Shown here piece after piece: positions 7,844-17,008 of a stretch of 64,000 nt of DNA. Numbering within the stretch: the first letter of the stretch is position 1; every line of letters starts with the position of its first letter. Made by a program: the position numbers and the translations under genes. The DNA comes from Massilia sp. TS11 (GTDB lineage Bacteria; Pseudomonadota; Gammaproteobacteria; Burkholderiales; Burkholderiaceae_D): positions 62,001 through 126,000 of the forward strand of contig NZ_JAKLTS010000011.1 in the NCBI RefSeq assembly GCF_022012445.1, given 5' to 3'. The notes below the pieces were generated by a model. It was given only the letters and a program-made list of their open reading frames with translations. It ran no database searches and was not told where the DNA came from.

Positions 7844-9560
7844 GTTCGCTCCTTGCAGTGTGGTGGCGTGCGCGCGCGGCTTCGTCGCACTTGGGACAGA
7901 ACTCGTGCTGCCCGGCCAGATAGCCGTGCCGTGGGCAGATCGAGAAGGTGGGGGTGATGGTCACGTAGGGCAGGCGGAAGCGTCCGAGCGCGCGCTGCAG
8001 TAGGGCGCGGCAGCTGTGCGCGCTGCTCAGCGGTTCGCTCATGTACAGGTGCAGCACGGTGCCGCCCGTGTACTTGCGCTGCAGTTCGTCCTGCATCTCG
8101 AGCGCCTCGAAGGGGTCGTCGGTGTAGCCGACCGGCAGCTGCGAGGAATTGGTGTAGTAGGGCATCTCGGGCGTGCCGGCCTGCAGAATCGCCGGATAGC
8201 GCTTGCGGTCCTCGCGCGCGAAGCGGTAGGTGGTGCCTTCGGCTGGCGTGGCTTCGAGGTTGTACATGTGGCCGGTCTCGTCCTGATAGGCCAGCAGGCG
8301 CGCGCGCACGTGGTCGAGCAGGCGCACGGCCAGCGCGTGCCCGCCCGGGGTGGTGATGTCGTCGCGCCCTTCGCTGAAATTGCGGATCATCTCGTTGATG
8401 CCGTTCACGCCGAGCGTGCTGAAATGATTGCGCAGGGTGCCGAGGTAGCGCTTGGTGTAGGGGAACAGGCCCTGGTCCATCAGGTCCTGGATGCGCGCGC
8501 GCTTGATTTCGAGGCTGTCGCGCCCGAGGTCGAGCAGCTGGTCGAGGCGGGCGAACAGGCCGGCCTCGTCATGCGCGAACTGGTAGCCGAGGCGGGCGCA
8601 ATTGACGGTCACCACGCCGATCGAACCGGTCTGCTCGGCTGAACCGAACAGGCCGTTGCCGCGCTTGAGCAGCTCGCGCAGGTCGAGCTGCAGGCGGCAG
8701 CACATCGAGCGGATCATGTTCGGCTTGAGCTCGGAATTGAGGAAGTTCTGGAAATAGGGCAGGCCGTAGCGCGCGGTCATCTCGAACAGGCGCTCGGCAT
8801 TCGGACTCATCCAGTCGAAATCGGGCGTGATGTTATAGGTCGGAATCGGGAAGGTGAACACGCGGCCCTTGGCGTCGCCGCTCATCATCACGTCGATGTA
8901 GGCGCGGTTGATCAGGTCCATTTCGGCCTGCAGCTCGCCGTAGCAGAACGGCTGCTCCTCGCCGGCGATCACGGGCACCTGCGCGCGCAGGTCCTCGGGA
9001 CAGGTCCAGTCGAAGGTGAGGTTGGTGAACGGGGTCTGGGTGCCCCAGCGCGAGGGCACGTTGAGATTGAAGATCAGCTCCTGCATGCACTGGCGCACGT
9101 CCTCGTAGGCGAGGCGGTCCTTGCGCACATACGGGGCCAGATAGGTGTCGAAGGAGCTGAAGGCCTGGGCGCCGGCCCATTCGTTCTGCAGGGTGCCGAG
9201 GAAGTTGACGATCTGCCCGACCGCGCTCGACAGGTGGCGCGCGGGGCCGGCTTCGATCTTGCCGGGCACGCCGTTCAGACCTTCCTGCAGCAGCACGCGC
9301 AGCGACCAGCCGGCGCAATAGCCGCTCAGCATGTCGAGGTCGTGGATGTGGAGGTCGGCTTCGCGGTGGGCGCGTCCGACCAGGGGCGGATAGACGTGGT
9401 CGAGCCAGTAATTGGCGATCACCTTGCCGGCCACATTGAGGATCAGGCCGCCAAGCGAATAGCCCTGGTTGGCGTTCGCGTTCACGCGCCAGTCCTGGCG
9501 CTGCAGGTATTCGTCGACGGCGCTCTGAACGTCGACCCGGGTGCCCCGTGCTGCTTCCAT
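7827..9560 (-). CDS. nrdD: Anaerobic ribonucleoside-triphosphate reductase, large chain without glycyl-radical loop
   Basis: This is the class III ribonucleotide reductase catalytic chain (577 residues), which reduces NTPs to dNTPs without oxygen. Visible landmarks are WTCPEDLRAQVP, YFQNFLNSEL, the MCCRLQLDL cysteine region, and a C-terminal zinc site CPRHGYLAGQHEFCPKC. The protein then ends, so the RVxGY radical loop is missing and is supplied by the overlapping downstream ORF. I chose the second ATG (9560) because GGGAG sits five bases upstream; an ATG at 9575 has no ribosome-binding site. Confidence 0.9.
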   Translation of the reverse strand: MEAARGTRVDVQSAVDEYLQRQDWRVNANANQGYSLGGLILNVAGKVIANYWLDHVYPPLVGRAHREADLHIHDLDMLSGYCAGWSLRVLLQEGLNGVPGKIEAGPARHLSSAVGQIVNFLGTLQNEWAGAQAFSSFDTYLAPYVRKDRLAYEDVRQCMQELIFNLNVPSRWGTQTPFTNLTFDWTCPEDLRAQVPVIAGEEQPFCYGELQAEMDLINRAYIDVMMSGDAKGRVFTFPIPTYNITPDFDWMSPNAERLFEMTARYGLPYFQNFLNSELKPNMIRSMCCRLQLDLRELLKRGNGLFGSAEQTGSIGVVTVNCARLGYQFAHDEAGLFARLDQLLDLGRDSLEIKRARIQDLMDQGLFPYTKRYLGTLRNHFSTLGVNGINEMIRNFSEGRDDITTPGGHALAVRLLDHVRARLLAYQDETGHMYNLEATPAEGTTYRFAREDRKRYPAILQAGTPEMPYYTNSSQLPVGYTDDPFEALEMQDELQRKYTGGTVLHLYMSEPLSSAHSCRALLQRALGRFRLPYVTITPTFSICPRHGYLAGQHEFCPKCDEAARARHHTARSEHARQH

Positions 9561-9646
9561 CTGTTCTCCCTTCATCCACGATATCTAGTGTGTGAAGGGA
9601 GATTAGGCGCTAAACCTAGTAGGCCTCAAGCTGGCCTGCGATTTCC

Positions 9647-9660
9647 TTGACCTAGGTTAT
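9647..9660 (-). promoter_or_regulatory. Imperfect FNR-type box upstream of nrdD
   Basis: TTGACCTAGGTTAT keeps one perfect TTGAC half-site and a degenerate second half. It lies about 87 bases upstream of the chosen nrdD start and overlaps the sirB2 stop codon. Given the anaerobic role of nrdD, FNR control is plausible, but the match is weaker than at 5072 and 15028. Confidence 0.45.
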
Positions 9661-10032
9661 GGGGAGCGCCTGCTTGCTGATCGCCACGCTCACGATGTAG
9701 GCGAACACGGCCAGCGCGGCGATGAAGGCGCTGCGCCGCGTGGCCATGGTCTTGCCGCGTTTCAGGGCGATGGTGCCGAGCACGATGTACAGCAGCAGGG
9801 CGCCGAGCTTGGCCGTCAGCCAGCCGTTGACGAACGGGTATTGGCCGATCGTCACCGTCAGGGCGATCGCGCTGCCGAGCAGCGTGGTGTCGACCACATG
9901 CGGCAGGATGCGCAGCCACTTCTGCTGCAGGCGCGGCGAGGCGCGCAGCATCAACAGGCCGCGGTAGACGAAGAGCGCCAGGCTGAGGCCGGCGCAGCTC
10001 ATGTGCAGGTGTTTGAGGGCGAGATAGTGCAT
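9652..10032 (-). CDS. SirB2-family membrane protein
   Basis: The 126-residue protein begins MHYLALKHLHMSCAGLSLALF and has four hydrophobic helices, length and motifs typical of SirB2 proteins (PF04247). Their biochemical role is unsettled. In betaproteobacteria they often neighbour nar/nor genes, as here beside narK. The start at 10032 was chosen because the family begins at this methionine; a longer in-frame extension to 10140 is not conserved-looking. Confidence 0.8.
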   Translation of the reverse strand: MHYLALKHLHMSCAGLSLALFVYRGLLMLRASPRLQQKWLRILPHVVDTTLLGSAIALTVTIGQYPFVNGWLTAKLGALLLYIVLGTIALKRGKTMATRRSAFIAALAVFAYIVSVAISKQALPIT

Positions 10033-10104
10033 GGGCCGAGAGTGTAGCGGATTCATCCGGAATTGACAGGCGCTCCGCCGAATCGGGGACGCGGCCTCAT
10101 CCTT

Positions 10105-10198
10105 ATGACCTAGTCGCCCACCCCCCATTGCCTTTCGCAAATACCCCTCCGGCCAATAGTGGCGTTCGCTTCCGGTGCGTAATCTGAGGCCATCAAAA
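10105..10198 (+). promoter_or_regulatory. narK promoter region with NarL heptamer
   Basis: TACCCCT at 10142-10148 fits the NarL heptamer consensus TACYYMT. A -10-like TAATCT lies at 10180-10185, so the heptamer is centred near -47 of the predicted start. ATGACCTAGTCGCC at 10105-10118 shares a CTAG core with sites before narG and moaA. I see no FNR box here. Confidence 0.5.
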
Positions 10199-10217
10199 AA
10201 GTCTTCGGAGAATCACC

Positions 10218-11453
10218 GTGAATGCCCCCCGTCAAGCGATGTCTGTGCTGATCAGCAGCACCTTCGCCTTCACCATCTGCTTTGCGATCTGGATGATGTT
10301 CGCCGTGCTCGGCATCCCGATCAAGAACAACCTGCACCTGAACGAAACCCAGTTCGGCCTGCTGGCGGCCATGCCCGTGCTCAGCGGCTCGCTGGTGCGC
10401 GTGCCGCTCGGCATCTGGACCGATAAATTCGGCGGCCGCATCGTCTTCTTTTGCCTGATGCTCATCTGCGTCGTGCCGATCTACCTGATCGCCTATGCCA
10501 CCGAGTACTGGCAATTCCTCGTGCTCGGCCTGTTCGTCGGCCTGGCCGGCGGCTCCTTCTCGGTCGGCACGCCGTATGTGGCGCGCTGGTTTGCGCCGCA
10601 GCGCCGTGGTCTGGCCATGGGCGTGTTCGGCGCCGGTAACTCGGGCTCGGCCCTGACCAAATTCCTGGCCCCGAGCATCATCGCCGCCGCCGGCTGGCAG
10701 ATGCTGCCCAAGGTCTACGCCGCCATGATGCTCGGCACGGCCGTGCTGTTCTGGTTCGGCAGCTTTTCGAACCCGGAACACCTGACGGGCTCGAAAGAGA
10801 GCTTTGCCGCCCAGCTCAGCATGCTGAAGGACCCGCGCGTCTGGCGCTATTGCCAGTACTACTCGGTGGTGTTCGGCGGCTATGTGGCCCTGGCCCTGTG
10901 GATGACCAAATACTTCGTCAGCGAGTACGGCTTCGACATGAAATTCGCGGCCCTGCTGGCGGCCTGCTTCTCGCTGCCGGGCGGTGTGCTGCGCGCCCTC
11001 GGCGGCTGGATCTCGGACAAATACGGCGCCTACAAAACCACCTGGTGGGTGATGTGGGTGTGCTGGGTCTGCTTCTTCCTGCTGTCCTACCCGCAGACGG
11101 ACATGGTGGTGAAAACCGTCAACGGCAACATGAACCTGCATGTCGGCCTGCCGCCGATGCTGTTCACCCTGCTGCTGTTTGTCGTCGGGATCGCCATGGC
11201 GATCGGCAAGGCCTCGGTCTTCAAATTCATCAGCGACGACTTCTCGGCCAATATCGGCGCCGTCTCCGGCGTGGTCGGCCTCGCTGGCGGTCTTGGCGGC
11301 TTCATCCTGCCGATCCTGTTCGGCGCCCTGGTCGACCTGATTGGCGTGCGCTCCTCGGCCTTCATGCTGCTCTACGGCACCGTCTGCGTATCGCTCGTGT
11401 GGATGCATTACTCCTTCAAGCCTGAGCGCATGCTCGCCGCCCAGGCTGCCTGA
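10218..11453 (+). CDS. narK: Nitrate/nitrite transporter, NarK1 type
   Basis: The 411-residue, 12-helix MFS protein has the nitrate-porter signatures: FAGLGGG-like GLFVGLAGGSFSVGTPYVARWF and GVFGAGNSGSALTKFLAP, with helix-2 and helix-8 arginines (SLVRVPLG, GVLRALGG). NarK1 proteins import nitrate with protons. The GTG start at 10218 is preceded by CGGAG with seven bases of spacing. It is 20 bases upstream of a second, divergent NarK-type gene, the usual narK1-narK2 tandem of denitrifiers. Confidence 0.92.
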   Translation: MNAPRQAMSVLISSTFAFTICFAIWMMFAVLGIPIKNNLHLNETQFGLLAAMPVLSGSLVRVPLGIWTDKFGGRIVFFCLMLICVVPIYLIAYATEYWQFLVLGLFVGLAGGSFSVGTPYVARWFAPQRRGLAMGVFGAGNSGSALTKFLAPSIIAAAGWQMLPKVYAAMMLGTAVLFWFGSFSNPEHLTGSKESFAAQLSMLKDPRVWRYCQYYSVVFGGYVALALWMTKYFVSEYGFDMKFAALLAACFSLPGGVLRALGGWISDKYGAYKTTWWVMWVCWVCFFLLSYPQTDMVVKTVNGNMNLHVGLPPMLFTLLLFVVGIAMAIGKASVFKFISDDFSANIGAVSGVVGLAGGLGGFILPILFGALVDLIGVRSSAFMLLYGTVCVSLVWMHYSFKPERMLAAQAA

Positions 11454-11473
11454 TTCCTACTTTGGAGAACGTC

Positions 11474-12859
11474 ATGAGCAAATACCTGATTCAAACCTGG
11501 GAGCCTGAGCTGCCGGCCTTCTGGCAAAGCCTGGGCAAGAGCACGGCCAACCGCAATCTGTGGATCTCGATTCCGGCCCTGCTGCTGGCCTTCGCCGTGT
11601 GGATGGTGTGGAGCGTAGTGGTGGTCAACCTGCCCAATATCGGCTTCAAGTACAGCACCAACCAGCTGTTCTGGCTGACCGCGCTGCCCGGCCTGTCGGG
11701 CGCCACGCTGCGCATCTTCTACTCGTTCATGGTGCCGATCTTCGGCGGCCGCAAATGGACGGCGATCTCCACCGCCTCGCTGCTGCTGCCGGCCATCGGC
11801 ATCGGCTTCGCCGTGCAGGATGTGAACACCGGCTACCCGACCATGCTGGCCCTGGCCCTGCTGTGCGGCTTTGGCGGCGGTAACTTCGCGTCCTCGATGG
11901 CGAATATCAGCTTCTTCTTCCCGAAACAGAAGAAGGGCTTTGCGCTCGGCCTCAATGCCGGTCTCGGCAACCTGGGGGTGTCGGTCGTGCAGTTCGTGGT
12001 GCCGCTGGTGATCACGGCCGGTGTGTTCGGCGCGCTCGGCGGCGAACCCCTGACCTGGACCAAGGGCGCCGACAGCAAGCAAATGTGGCTGCAGAACGCC
12101 GGCTTCATCTGGGTGCCTTTCATTCTGGTCAGCAGCTTGCTGGCCTGGTTCGGCATGAATGATCTGGCCTGCGCCAAGGCTTCGTTTGCCGAGCAGGCCG
12201 TGATCTTCAAGCGCAAGCACAACTGGCTGATGTGCTGGCTCTACACGGGTTCGTTTGGCTCCTTCATCGGCTACTCGGCCGCCTTCCCGCTGCTGATCAA
12301 GACCCAGTTCCCGGATGTGAATCCGCTCTCGTATGCCTTCCTCGGCCCCCTGGTCGGCGCGCTGGCGCGCGTGGCCGGCGGCTGGGTGTCGGACAAGCTG
12401 GGCGGCGCCCGCGTCACCCTGTGGACCTTCGTGCTGATGATCGTCGCCGTGCTCGGCGTGCTGAACTTCCTGCCGCATGGCGCGGTTGCCGGCAGCTTCC
12501 AGGGCTTCTTCTGGATGTTCATGCTGCTGTTCATCGGCACCGGCATCGCCAATGCCTCGACCTTCCGCATGATTCCGGTAATCTTCCTGACCGAGCGTCT
12601 GCGCGCCGTGGCCGGCCAGAGCGCCGCCGCCAAGGAGCAGGCCACCGTCGAAGCGAACAAGGAAGCGGCCGCCGTGCTCGGCTTTACCTCGGCCGTGGCG
12701 GCCTACGGCGCCTTCTTCATCCCGAAGAGCTATGGCACCTCGATCGCCCTGACCGGCTCGCCCGACGCCGCTCTGTACTGCTTCATCGCCTTCTATGTGA
12801 GCTGCATCGCCATCACCTGGTGGTGCTACGCGCGCAAGAACGCCGCCATGCCGTGCTGA
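11474..12859 (+). CDS. narK: Nitrate/nitrite antiporter, NarK2 type
   Basis: The 461-residue MFS protein has GGGNFASSMANISFFFP and GLNAGLGNLGVSVVQF, the NarK signatures, plus conserved arginines in SGATLRIFYSF and GALARVAGG. NarK2/NarU-type porters exchange nitrate for nitrite. The start at 11474 follows GGAG; an in-frame TTG at 11462 is less likely. It is transcribed with narK1 and the downstream Crp/Fnr gene. Confidence 0.92.
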   Translation: MSKYLIQTWEPELPAFWQSLGKSTANRNLWISIPALLLAFAVWMVWSVVVVNLPNIGFKYSTNQLFWLTALPGLSGATLRIFYSFMVPIFGGRKWTAISTASLLLPAIGIGFAVQDVNTGYPTMLALALLCGFGGGNFASSMANISFFFPKQKKGFALGLNAGLGNLGVSVVQFVVPLVITAGVFGALGGEPLTWTKGADSKQMWLQNAGFIWVPFILVSSLLAWFGMNDLACAKASFAEQAVIFKRKHNWLMCWLYTGSFGSFIGYSAAFPLLIKTQFPDVNPLSYAFLGPLVGALARVAGGWVSDKLGGARVTLWTFVLMIVAVLGVLNFLPHGAVAGSFQGFFWMFMLLFIGTGIANASTFRMIPVIFLTERLRAVAGQSAAAKEQATVEANKEAAAVLGFTSAVAAYGAFFIPKSYGTSIALTGSPDAALYCFIAFYVSCIAITWWCYARKNAAMPC

Positions 12860-12871
12860 GGATGGACGGAC

Positions 12872-13555
12872 ATGGCGCAGCAACGTAAGCGCATCGCGCC
12901 CCAGACCTTCCTGGCCCAGCTGCCGCTGTTTTCGGCGCTGGAGCCGGGCGAGGTCCAGCGCATCGCCCTTGGAACGACGGAAGTGCTGGTCGCCAAGGGC
13001 GATCCTGTTTTCCAGCGCGGCGATCCCTGCCACGGCTTTCATGTCGTGATCTACGGCCAGATCAAGCTGTCGCTGACGACGCCGGGCGGGGCCGAAAAAG
13101 TGGTCGAACTGATCGGCGCGGGCCACAGCTTCGGCGAGGCCATCATGTTCATGGACAAGCCCTACATCGTCACGGCCCAGGCCCTGGCCGACAGTCTGCT
13201 GCTGCATGTGAACAAGGACACGGTCATGGCCGAGCTGGGCCGCAATCCGACTTTCGCCGCGCGCATGCTGGCCGGGCTGTCACGCCGGCTGCATGGGCTG
13301 ATGTCCGACCTCGAGGCCTATACCCTGCACAGCGGCACCCAGCGCGTGATCGGCTATCTGCTCAAGGACGATCCCGAGCCCGATGGCGAGATCCGCCTGC
13401 CGGTCACCAAGGTGGTGCTGGCCTCGCGCCTGAATCTGACGCCCGAGCATTTCTCGCGCATCCTGCACGAGCTGGCCGGCAAGGGCCTGATCGAATTGTC
13501 GGGCCGCGAGGTGCGCATCCGCGACTGCGAGGCCCTGCGCCGCTACGCCGGCTAG
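12872..13555 (+). CDS. Crp/Fnr-family regulator, Dnr-like
   Basis: The 227-residue protein has a cyclic-nucleotide-binding-fold sensor domain (about 15-130), a dimerisation helix, and a winged HTH whose recognition helix reads LTPEHFSRILHEL. The E-x-x-SR pattern is the one that reads TTGA half-sites in FNR and Dnr proteins. The N-terminal cysteines of FNR/ANR are absent, so it should not carry an oxygen-sensing Fe-S cluster. NO-sensing heme Dnr proteins share this layout. It could bind the TTGAC-N4-GTCAA boxes in this window. Confidence 0.82.
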   Translation: MAQQRKRIAPQTFLAQLPLFSALEPGEVQRIALGTTEVLVAKGDPVFQRGDPCHGFHVVIYGQIKLSLTTPGGAEKVVELIGAGHSFGEAIMFMDKPYIVTAQALADSLLLHVNKDTVMAELGRNPTFAARMLAGLSRRLHGLMSDLEAYTLHSGTQRVIGYLLKDDPEPDGEIRLPVTKVVLASRLNLTPEHFSRILHELAGKGLIELSGREVRIRDCEALRRYAG

Positions 13556-14706
13556 CGCCGCACGGCGCGCCACAGCAGCGCCCCGAGCAGACCAAAGTCC
13601 AGCAGCAAGGCGGCGCCGGCCAGGCGCACCTGTCCCCCCAGCAGCAGCGCCAGCGCGGCCGTGTGCAGCAGCAGCTGCAGGCGCGCGCCTCGCTCAGGCA
13701 ACAGCAGGCGGATGCTGGCCACCGGCTTCGGCCGGCCAGCCTCGCTCCAGCTGGTCCACAGCAGGAAGGGCACAATCTTGTAGAGCATGCCGCAGCAGAT
13801 GGATGCGCCAAAGCCGAGCAGGAAGCAGATGCCGGCCGCGAGCCAGGCGCCGGCCCAGCCGCAAGCGAGCGATCCCAGCAAGGACAGCAGACCCAGCCAC
13901 CAGAAGCCGGTGCTGGCCTCGGGTGGGCGCGGCCGGCGCGCCAGCAGCACCAGGGCCAGCAGCGCGTACAGGCCGAGCACTGCCGCGCTGGCGCGCGCAT
14001 CGACGAGGCTCAGGGCCAGCAGCACAGGCAGCCAACGTGCCACCCACGCCGGGAAGGGCGGCGTCACCTGAAACATCGGCAGCACCTGGAAGGACACGGC
14101 CATGATCAGCAGGCCGACCCAGCCCGGGCCAGCCAACAGGGCATGCAGGTCGGTCAGTTGCGTCAGCGGCAAGGCCAGTCCGCCGATCCAGGCCAGCAGC
14201 AGGGCGCCGCCGACGATGGCCGCCGCCAGCAGGCAGCACAGGGCGAGGCGAATGCCGCGCGCCACCTCGGCCGGCTGCACGGCGCGGGTGCGCAGCAGCG
14301 GCCACAGCAGGCCAGCGAGCAGGCAGGCCACGGCCAGCAGCAGGCAGACACCGGCGATGGCAAACACGGCCGGCGCGGCCAGCAGAAAGCCCAGGCTCAG
14401 CGCGAGGCCGCCCACACTCAGCAGCAGATGGGTGGCGCGCGCGGCCAGGGCAGGGCAGGGCAGCGCGACGCCGCACACGACCGGCAGAATCTGCCACAAG
14501 GCGCCGGCCATGCTCATGCCCAGCACGCCCAGCGTCAGCAGATGGGTGGCGGCCAGCACCAGCGGATGCCAGCGCGAGGCGAAGGGCGCGGCCCCGCCGG
14601 CCAGCAGCAGGGCGCCGAGCAGCATGCCGAACAGCGGCACCGTCAGAAAAAAGCGCAGCGACAGCGGCGCCGGCGAGCGCGCGTCGAGCAGCAGGCGGGC
14701 ACGCAT
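13552..14706 (-). CDS. Polytopic membrane protein of the nitrate-respiration cluster
   Basis: The 384-residue protein has about 12 hydrophobic helices with few charges. Histidines and other polar residues in helices, as in the ATHLLTLGVLGMSM and ALWQILPVVCG segments, recall heme-copper-oxidase-subunit-I/NnrS-like proteins. It overlaps the DUF2249 gene by one base (TGATG) and lies within the FNR-controlled nar region, so a heme- or NO-related role is plausible. No metal-site pattern is complete by eye, and the family name is not certain. It is convergent with the dnr-like gene, overlapping by 4 bases. Confidence 0.6.
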   Translation of the reverse strand: MRARLLLDARSPAPLSLRFFLTVPLFGMLLGALLLAGGAAPFASRWHPLVLAATHLLTLGVLGMSMAGALWQILPVVCGVALPCPALAARATHLLLSVGGLALSLGFLLAAPAVFAIAGVCLLLAVACLLAGLLWPLLRTRAVQPAEVARGIRLALCCLLAAAIVGGALLLAWIGGLALPLTQLTDLHALLAGPGWVGLLIMAVSFQVLPMFQVTPPFPAWVARWLPVLLALSLVDARASAAVLGLYALLALVLLARRPRPPEASTGFWWLGLLSLLGSLACGWAGAWLAAGICFLLGFGASICCGMLYKIVPFLLWTSWSEAGRPKPVASIRLLLPERGARLQLLLHTAALALLLGGQVRLAGAALLLDFGLLGALLWRAVRR

Positions 14707-14924
14707 CAGCGCGCGTGCCAGATCAGCAGGAGAAAGCCCGAGTCGCTGGCCGAAAAGCGGTGCGCGAAGCCATCGCGTTCGAGCATCCGGTAGAGCGGGA
14801 AAGGCTCGCGGTCGATGCGCACCTGCAGGCATTCGCCGACCGGCAGTTGTTCGAGCGCACCGAGCACCTGCAGCATGGGCTCGGGCGCTTCCAGGCCGCG
14901 CACGTCGATGGAGTGTGTATTCAT
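14706..14924 (-). CDS. DUF2249-domain protein
   Basis: This 72-residue protein matches DUF2249 (TusA/SirA-like fold): IDVRGLEAPEPMLQVL followed by an LP-G-E-CLQVRIDREP strand pattern. DUF2249 proteins often accompany NO-reduction and nitrate genes; their reaction is unknown. No Shine-Dalgarno sequence is seen before the ATG. The FNR-type box at 15028 with a CAGAAT -10 on this strand (14999-15004) suggests anaerobic expression, shared with the divergent ubiU operon. Confidence 0.8.
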   Translation of the reverse strand: MNTHSIDVRGLEAPEPMLQVLGALEQLPVGECLQVRIDREPFPLYRMLERDGFAHRFSASDSGFLLLIWHAR

Positions 14925-15027
14925 GGGGAAAAAACCGCGGGAACGGCCGATGGGCCGGCCGATCCCGCGCCAAATGCTGCCGTTCTTCAAGGCCAGCCAT
15001 TCTGGCACGGACGATTGTCTGCAATCC

Positions 15028-15041
15028 TTGACCTGGGTCAA
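15028..15041. promoter_or_regulatory. FNR-type box between divergent operons
   Basis: TTGACCTGGGTCAA is a perfect TTGAC-N4-GTCAA inverted repeat. Rightward, a -10-like TAAGCT at 15065-15070 puts the start site near 15077, two bases before the ubiU ATG. Leftward, CAGAAT at 14999-15004 gives a start near 14992 for the DUF2249 operon. Both spacings fit activation from about -41.5, so one box may serve both directions. Confidence 0.75.
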
Positions 15042-15078
15042 TGACTGCGGAAGTCGCTGCCCCGTAAGCTCGCCCCCC

Positions 15079-16095
15079 ATGTCCTCCGTCAACACCCCCT
15101 TTGAACTGGTGTGCCCAGCCGGCAGTCTGCCCGCCCTCAAGGCCGCCATCGACCACGGTGCCGATTGTGTCTATCTTGGCTTTCGTGATGCGACCAATGC
15201 CCGCAATTTCGCCGGCCTCAATTTCGATGACAAGGCCATCGCCAGCGGCATCGACTACGCCCACCAGCGCGGCCGCAAGGTCCTGCTGGCGCTGAACACC
15301 TATCCGCAGCCGGGGGCGAGCAGCGCCTGGCAGCGCGCGGTGGACCGTGCCGCCGGGGCCGGCATCGACGCCGTGATTCTGGCCGATCCGGGCCTGATGG
15401 CCTATGCGCGCCGCCACCATCCCGATCTGCGCCTGCATTTGTCGGTGCAGGGTTCGGCCACAAATGCCGACGCCATCGGCTTCTACCATCAGGAGTTCGG
15501 CATCGCGCGCGCCGTGCTGCCGCGCGTGCTCTCGCTGCAGCAGGTCGAGCAGCTGGTCGGCAAAGTACCGGTGGAGATCGAGGTGTTCGGCTTCGGCAGC
15601 CTGTGCGTGATGGTCGAGGGGCGCTGCGCGCTGTCCTCGTATGCGACCGGCGAATCGCCGAATACGGCCGGGGTCTGCTCGCCGGCCAAGGCGGTGCGCT
15701 GGGCGCAGACGCCCAAGGGCCTGGACGCGCGCCTGAACGGCGTGCTGATCGACCGTTATGCGGAAGGCGAGAACGCCAGCTACCCGACCCTGTGCAAGGG
15801 CCGCTTCGACGTGGCCGACGACACCTACTACGCGATCGAAGAACCGGCCAGCCTGAATACCCTGGAGCTGCTGCCCAAGCTGATCGAGATGGGTGTGCGC
15901 GCCGTGAAGATCGAAGGACGCCAGCGCAGTCCGGCCTATGTCGGCCAGGTGACCAAGGTCTGGCGCGAAGCGATCGACCAATGCCGCCAGGCGCCCGGCC
16001 GCTTCAGCGTGCAGCCGGGCTGGCGTGCCGACCTGGCGCGTCACGCCGAGGGCCAGCAGCACACGCTCGGCGCCTATCACCGAACCTGGAAGTGA
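15079..16095 (+). CDS. ubiU: O2-independent ubiquinone hydroxylase subunit UbiU (U32 protease family)
   Basis: The 338-residue U32-family protein begins [27 protein letters not shown]. Cysteines in [13 protein letters not shown] and TLCKGRF match the four ligands of the UbiU [4Fe-4S] cluster. With UbiV it hydroxylates the ubiquinone ring when oxygen is absent. The ATG has no Shine-Dalgarno sequence and is only about two bases from the predicted transcription start, suggesting a leaderless message. The gene heads ubiUVT. Confidence 0.92.
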   Translation: MSSVNTPFELVCPAGSLPALKAAIDHGADCVYLGFRDATNARNFAGLNFDDKAIASGIDYAHQRGRKVLLALNTYPQPGASSAWQRAVDRAAGAGIDAVILADPGLMAYARRHHPDLRLHLSVQGSATNADAIGFYHQEFGIARAVLPRVLSLQQVEQLVGKVPVEIEVFGFGSLCVMVEGRCALSSYATGESPNTAGVCSPAKAVRWAQTPKGLDARLNGVLIDRYAEGENASYPTLCKGRFDVADDTYYAIEEPASLNTLELLPKLIEMGVRAVKIEGRQRSPAYVGQVTKVWREAIDQCRQAPGRFSVQPGWRADLARHAEGQQHTLGAYHRTWK

Positions 16096-16099
16096 GACC

Positions 16100-17008
16100 A
16101 TGATGAAGCTAGCCCTCGGCCCCGTCCTCTATTATTGGCCGCGCCTGACGATGTTCGAGTTCTATCAGCAGGTGGCCGAGAGCCCGGCCGATATCGTCTA
16201 CCTCGGCGAAGTCGTGTGCTCGCGCCGGCACGAACTGCGCCACAGCGACTGGCTCGATATCGCCCGCCTGCTGGCCGACAGCGGCAAGCAGGTGGTGCTG
16301 TCGACCCAGGCCCTGATCGAGTCGCCGAGCGAGCTGTCGGCCATGCGCAAGCTGACCGCGAATGGCGAATTCCTGGTCGAGGCGAATGACTTCGGCGCCG
16401 TGCACGCGCTGCCCGCCGGCCAAGCCTTCGTCGCCGGTCCGCATCTGAACGTCTACAACGACGCCACGCTGGAGATCCTGGCGCGGCGTGGCGCGCGCCG
16501 CTGGGTGCCGCCGCTGGAGATGGGCCAGCACGGCATCGCCAGTCTGATGCACACGGCGCCGCAGGGCATGGAGACCGAAGTCTTCGCCTATGGCCGCATG
16601 CCGCTGGCCTTTTCGGCGCGCTGCTTCACGGCGCGCCACCGCAACCTGCACAAGGACGACTGCCAGTTCAGCTGTCTCGATTATCCCGATGGTCTGACCA
16701 TGGCCACGCGCGAGAAGGAAGCCTTCCTGGTCCTGAACGGCATCCAGACCCAGTCGGCCCGTGTGGCCAATCTGGTGCACGCGCTGCCGCAGATGATCGA
16801 GATGGGCGTGCACGCGGTGCGTATCAGCCCGCAGGCGCAAGGCACGCTCGATGTGCTGGCCGCCTTCGACGCCGTGCGCCGCCAGCAGACCGATACCACG
16901 CTGGCCGCCGCCGCGCTGGAGGCGATCGCGCCCGATCAGCTGTGCAATGGCTACTGGTATGGTGAACCGGGCCTCGACTGGGTCCAGGAAGGGAAGGCCG
17001 CCGCATGA
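16100..17008 (+). CDS. ubiV: O2-independent ubiquinone hydroxylase subunit UbiV (U32 protease family)
   Basis: The 302-residue U32-family protein starts [14 protein letters not shown] and contains the UbiV cysteine set [29 protein letters not shown]. It forms the Fe-S heterodimer with UbiU. It lies 4 bases after ubiU and overlaps ubiT by 4 bases. An anaerobic ubiquinone route suits an organism respiring nitrate through NarGHI. Confidence 0.92.
   Translation: MMKLALGPVLYYWPRLTMFEFYQQVAESPADIVYLGEVVCSRRHELRHSDWLDIARLLADSGKQVVLSTQALIESPSELSAMRKLTANGEFLVEANDFGAVHALPAGQAFVAGPHLNVYNDATLEILARRGARRWVPPLEMGQHGIASLMHTAPQGMETEVFAYGRMPLAFSARCFTARHRNLHKDDCQFSCLDYPDGLTMATREKEAFLVLNGIQTQSARVANLVHALPQMIEMGVHAVRISPQAQGTLDVLAAFDAVRRQQTDTTLAAAALEAIAPDQLCNGYWYGEPGLDWVQEGKAAA

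Noticed and set aside
13552..16101. An 849-residue minus-strand frame
   Set aside because: It runs antisense through ubiU and out of frame through DUF2249. Only 13552-14706 is a credible membrane protein.
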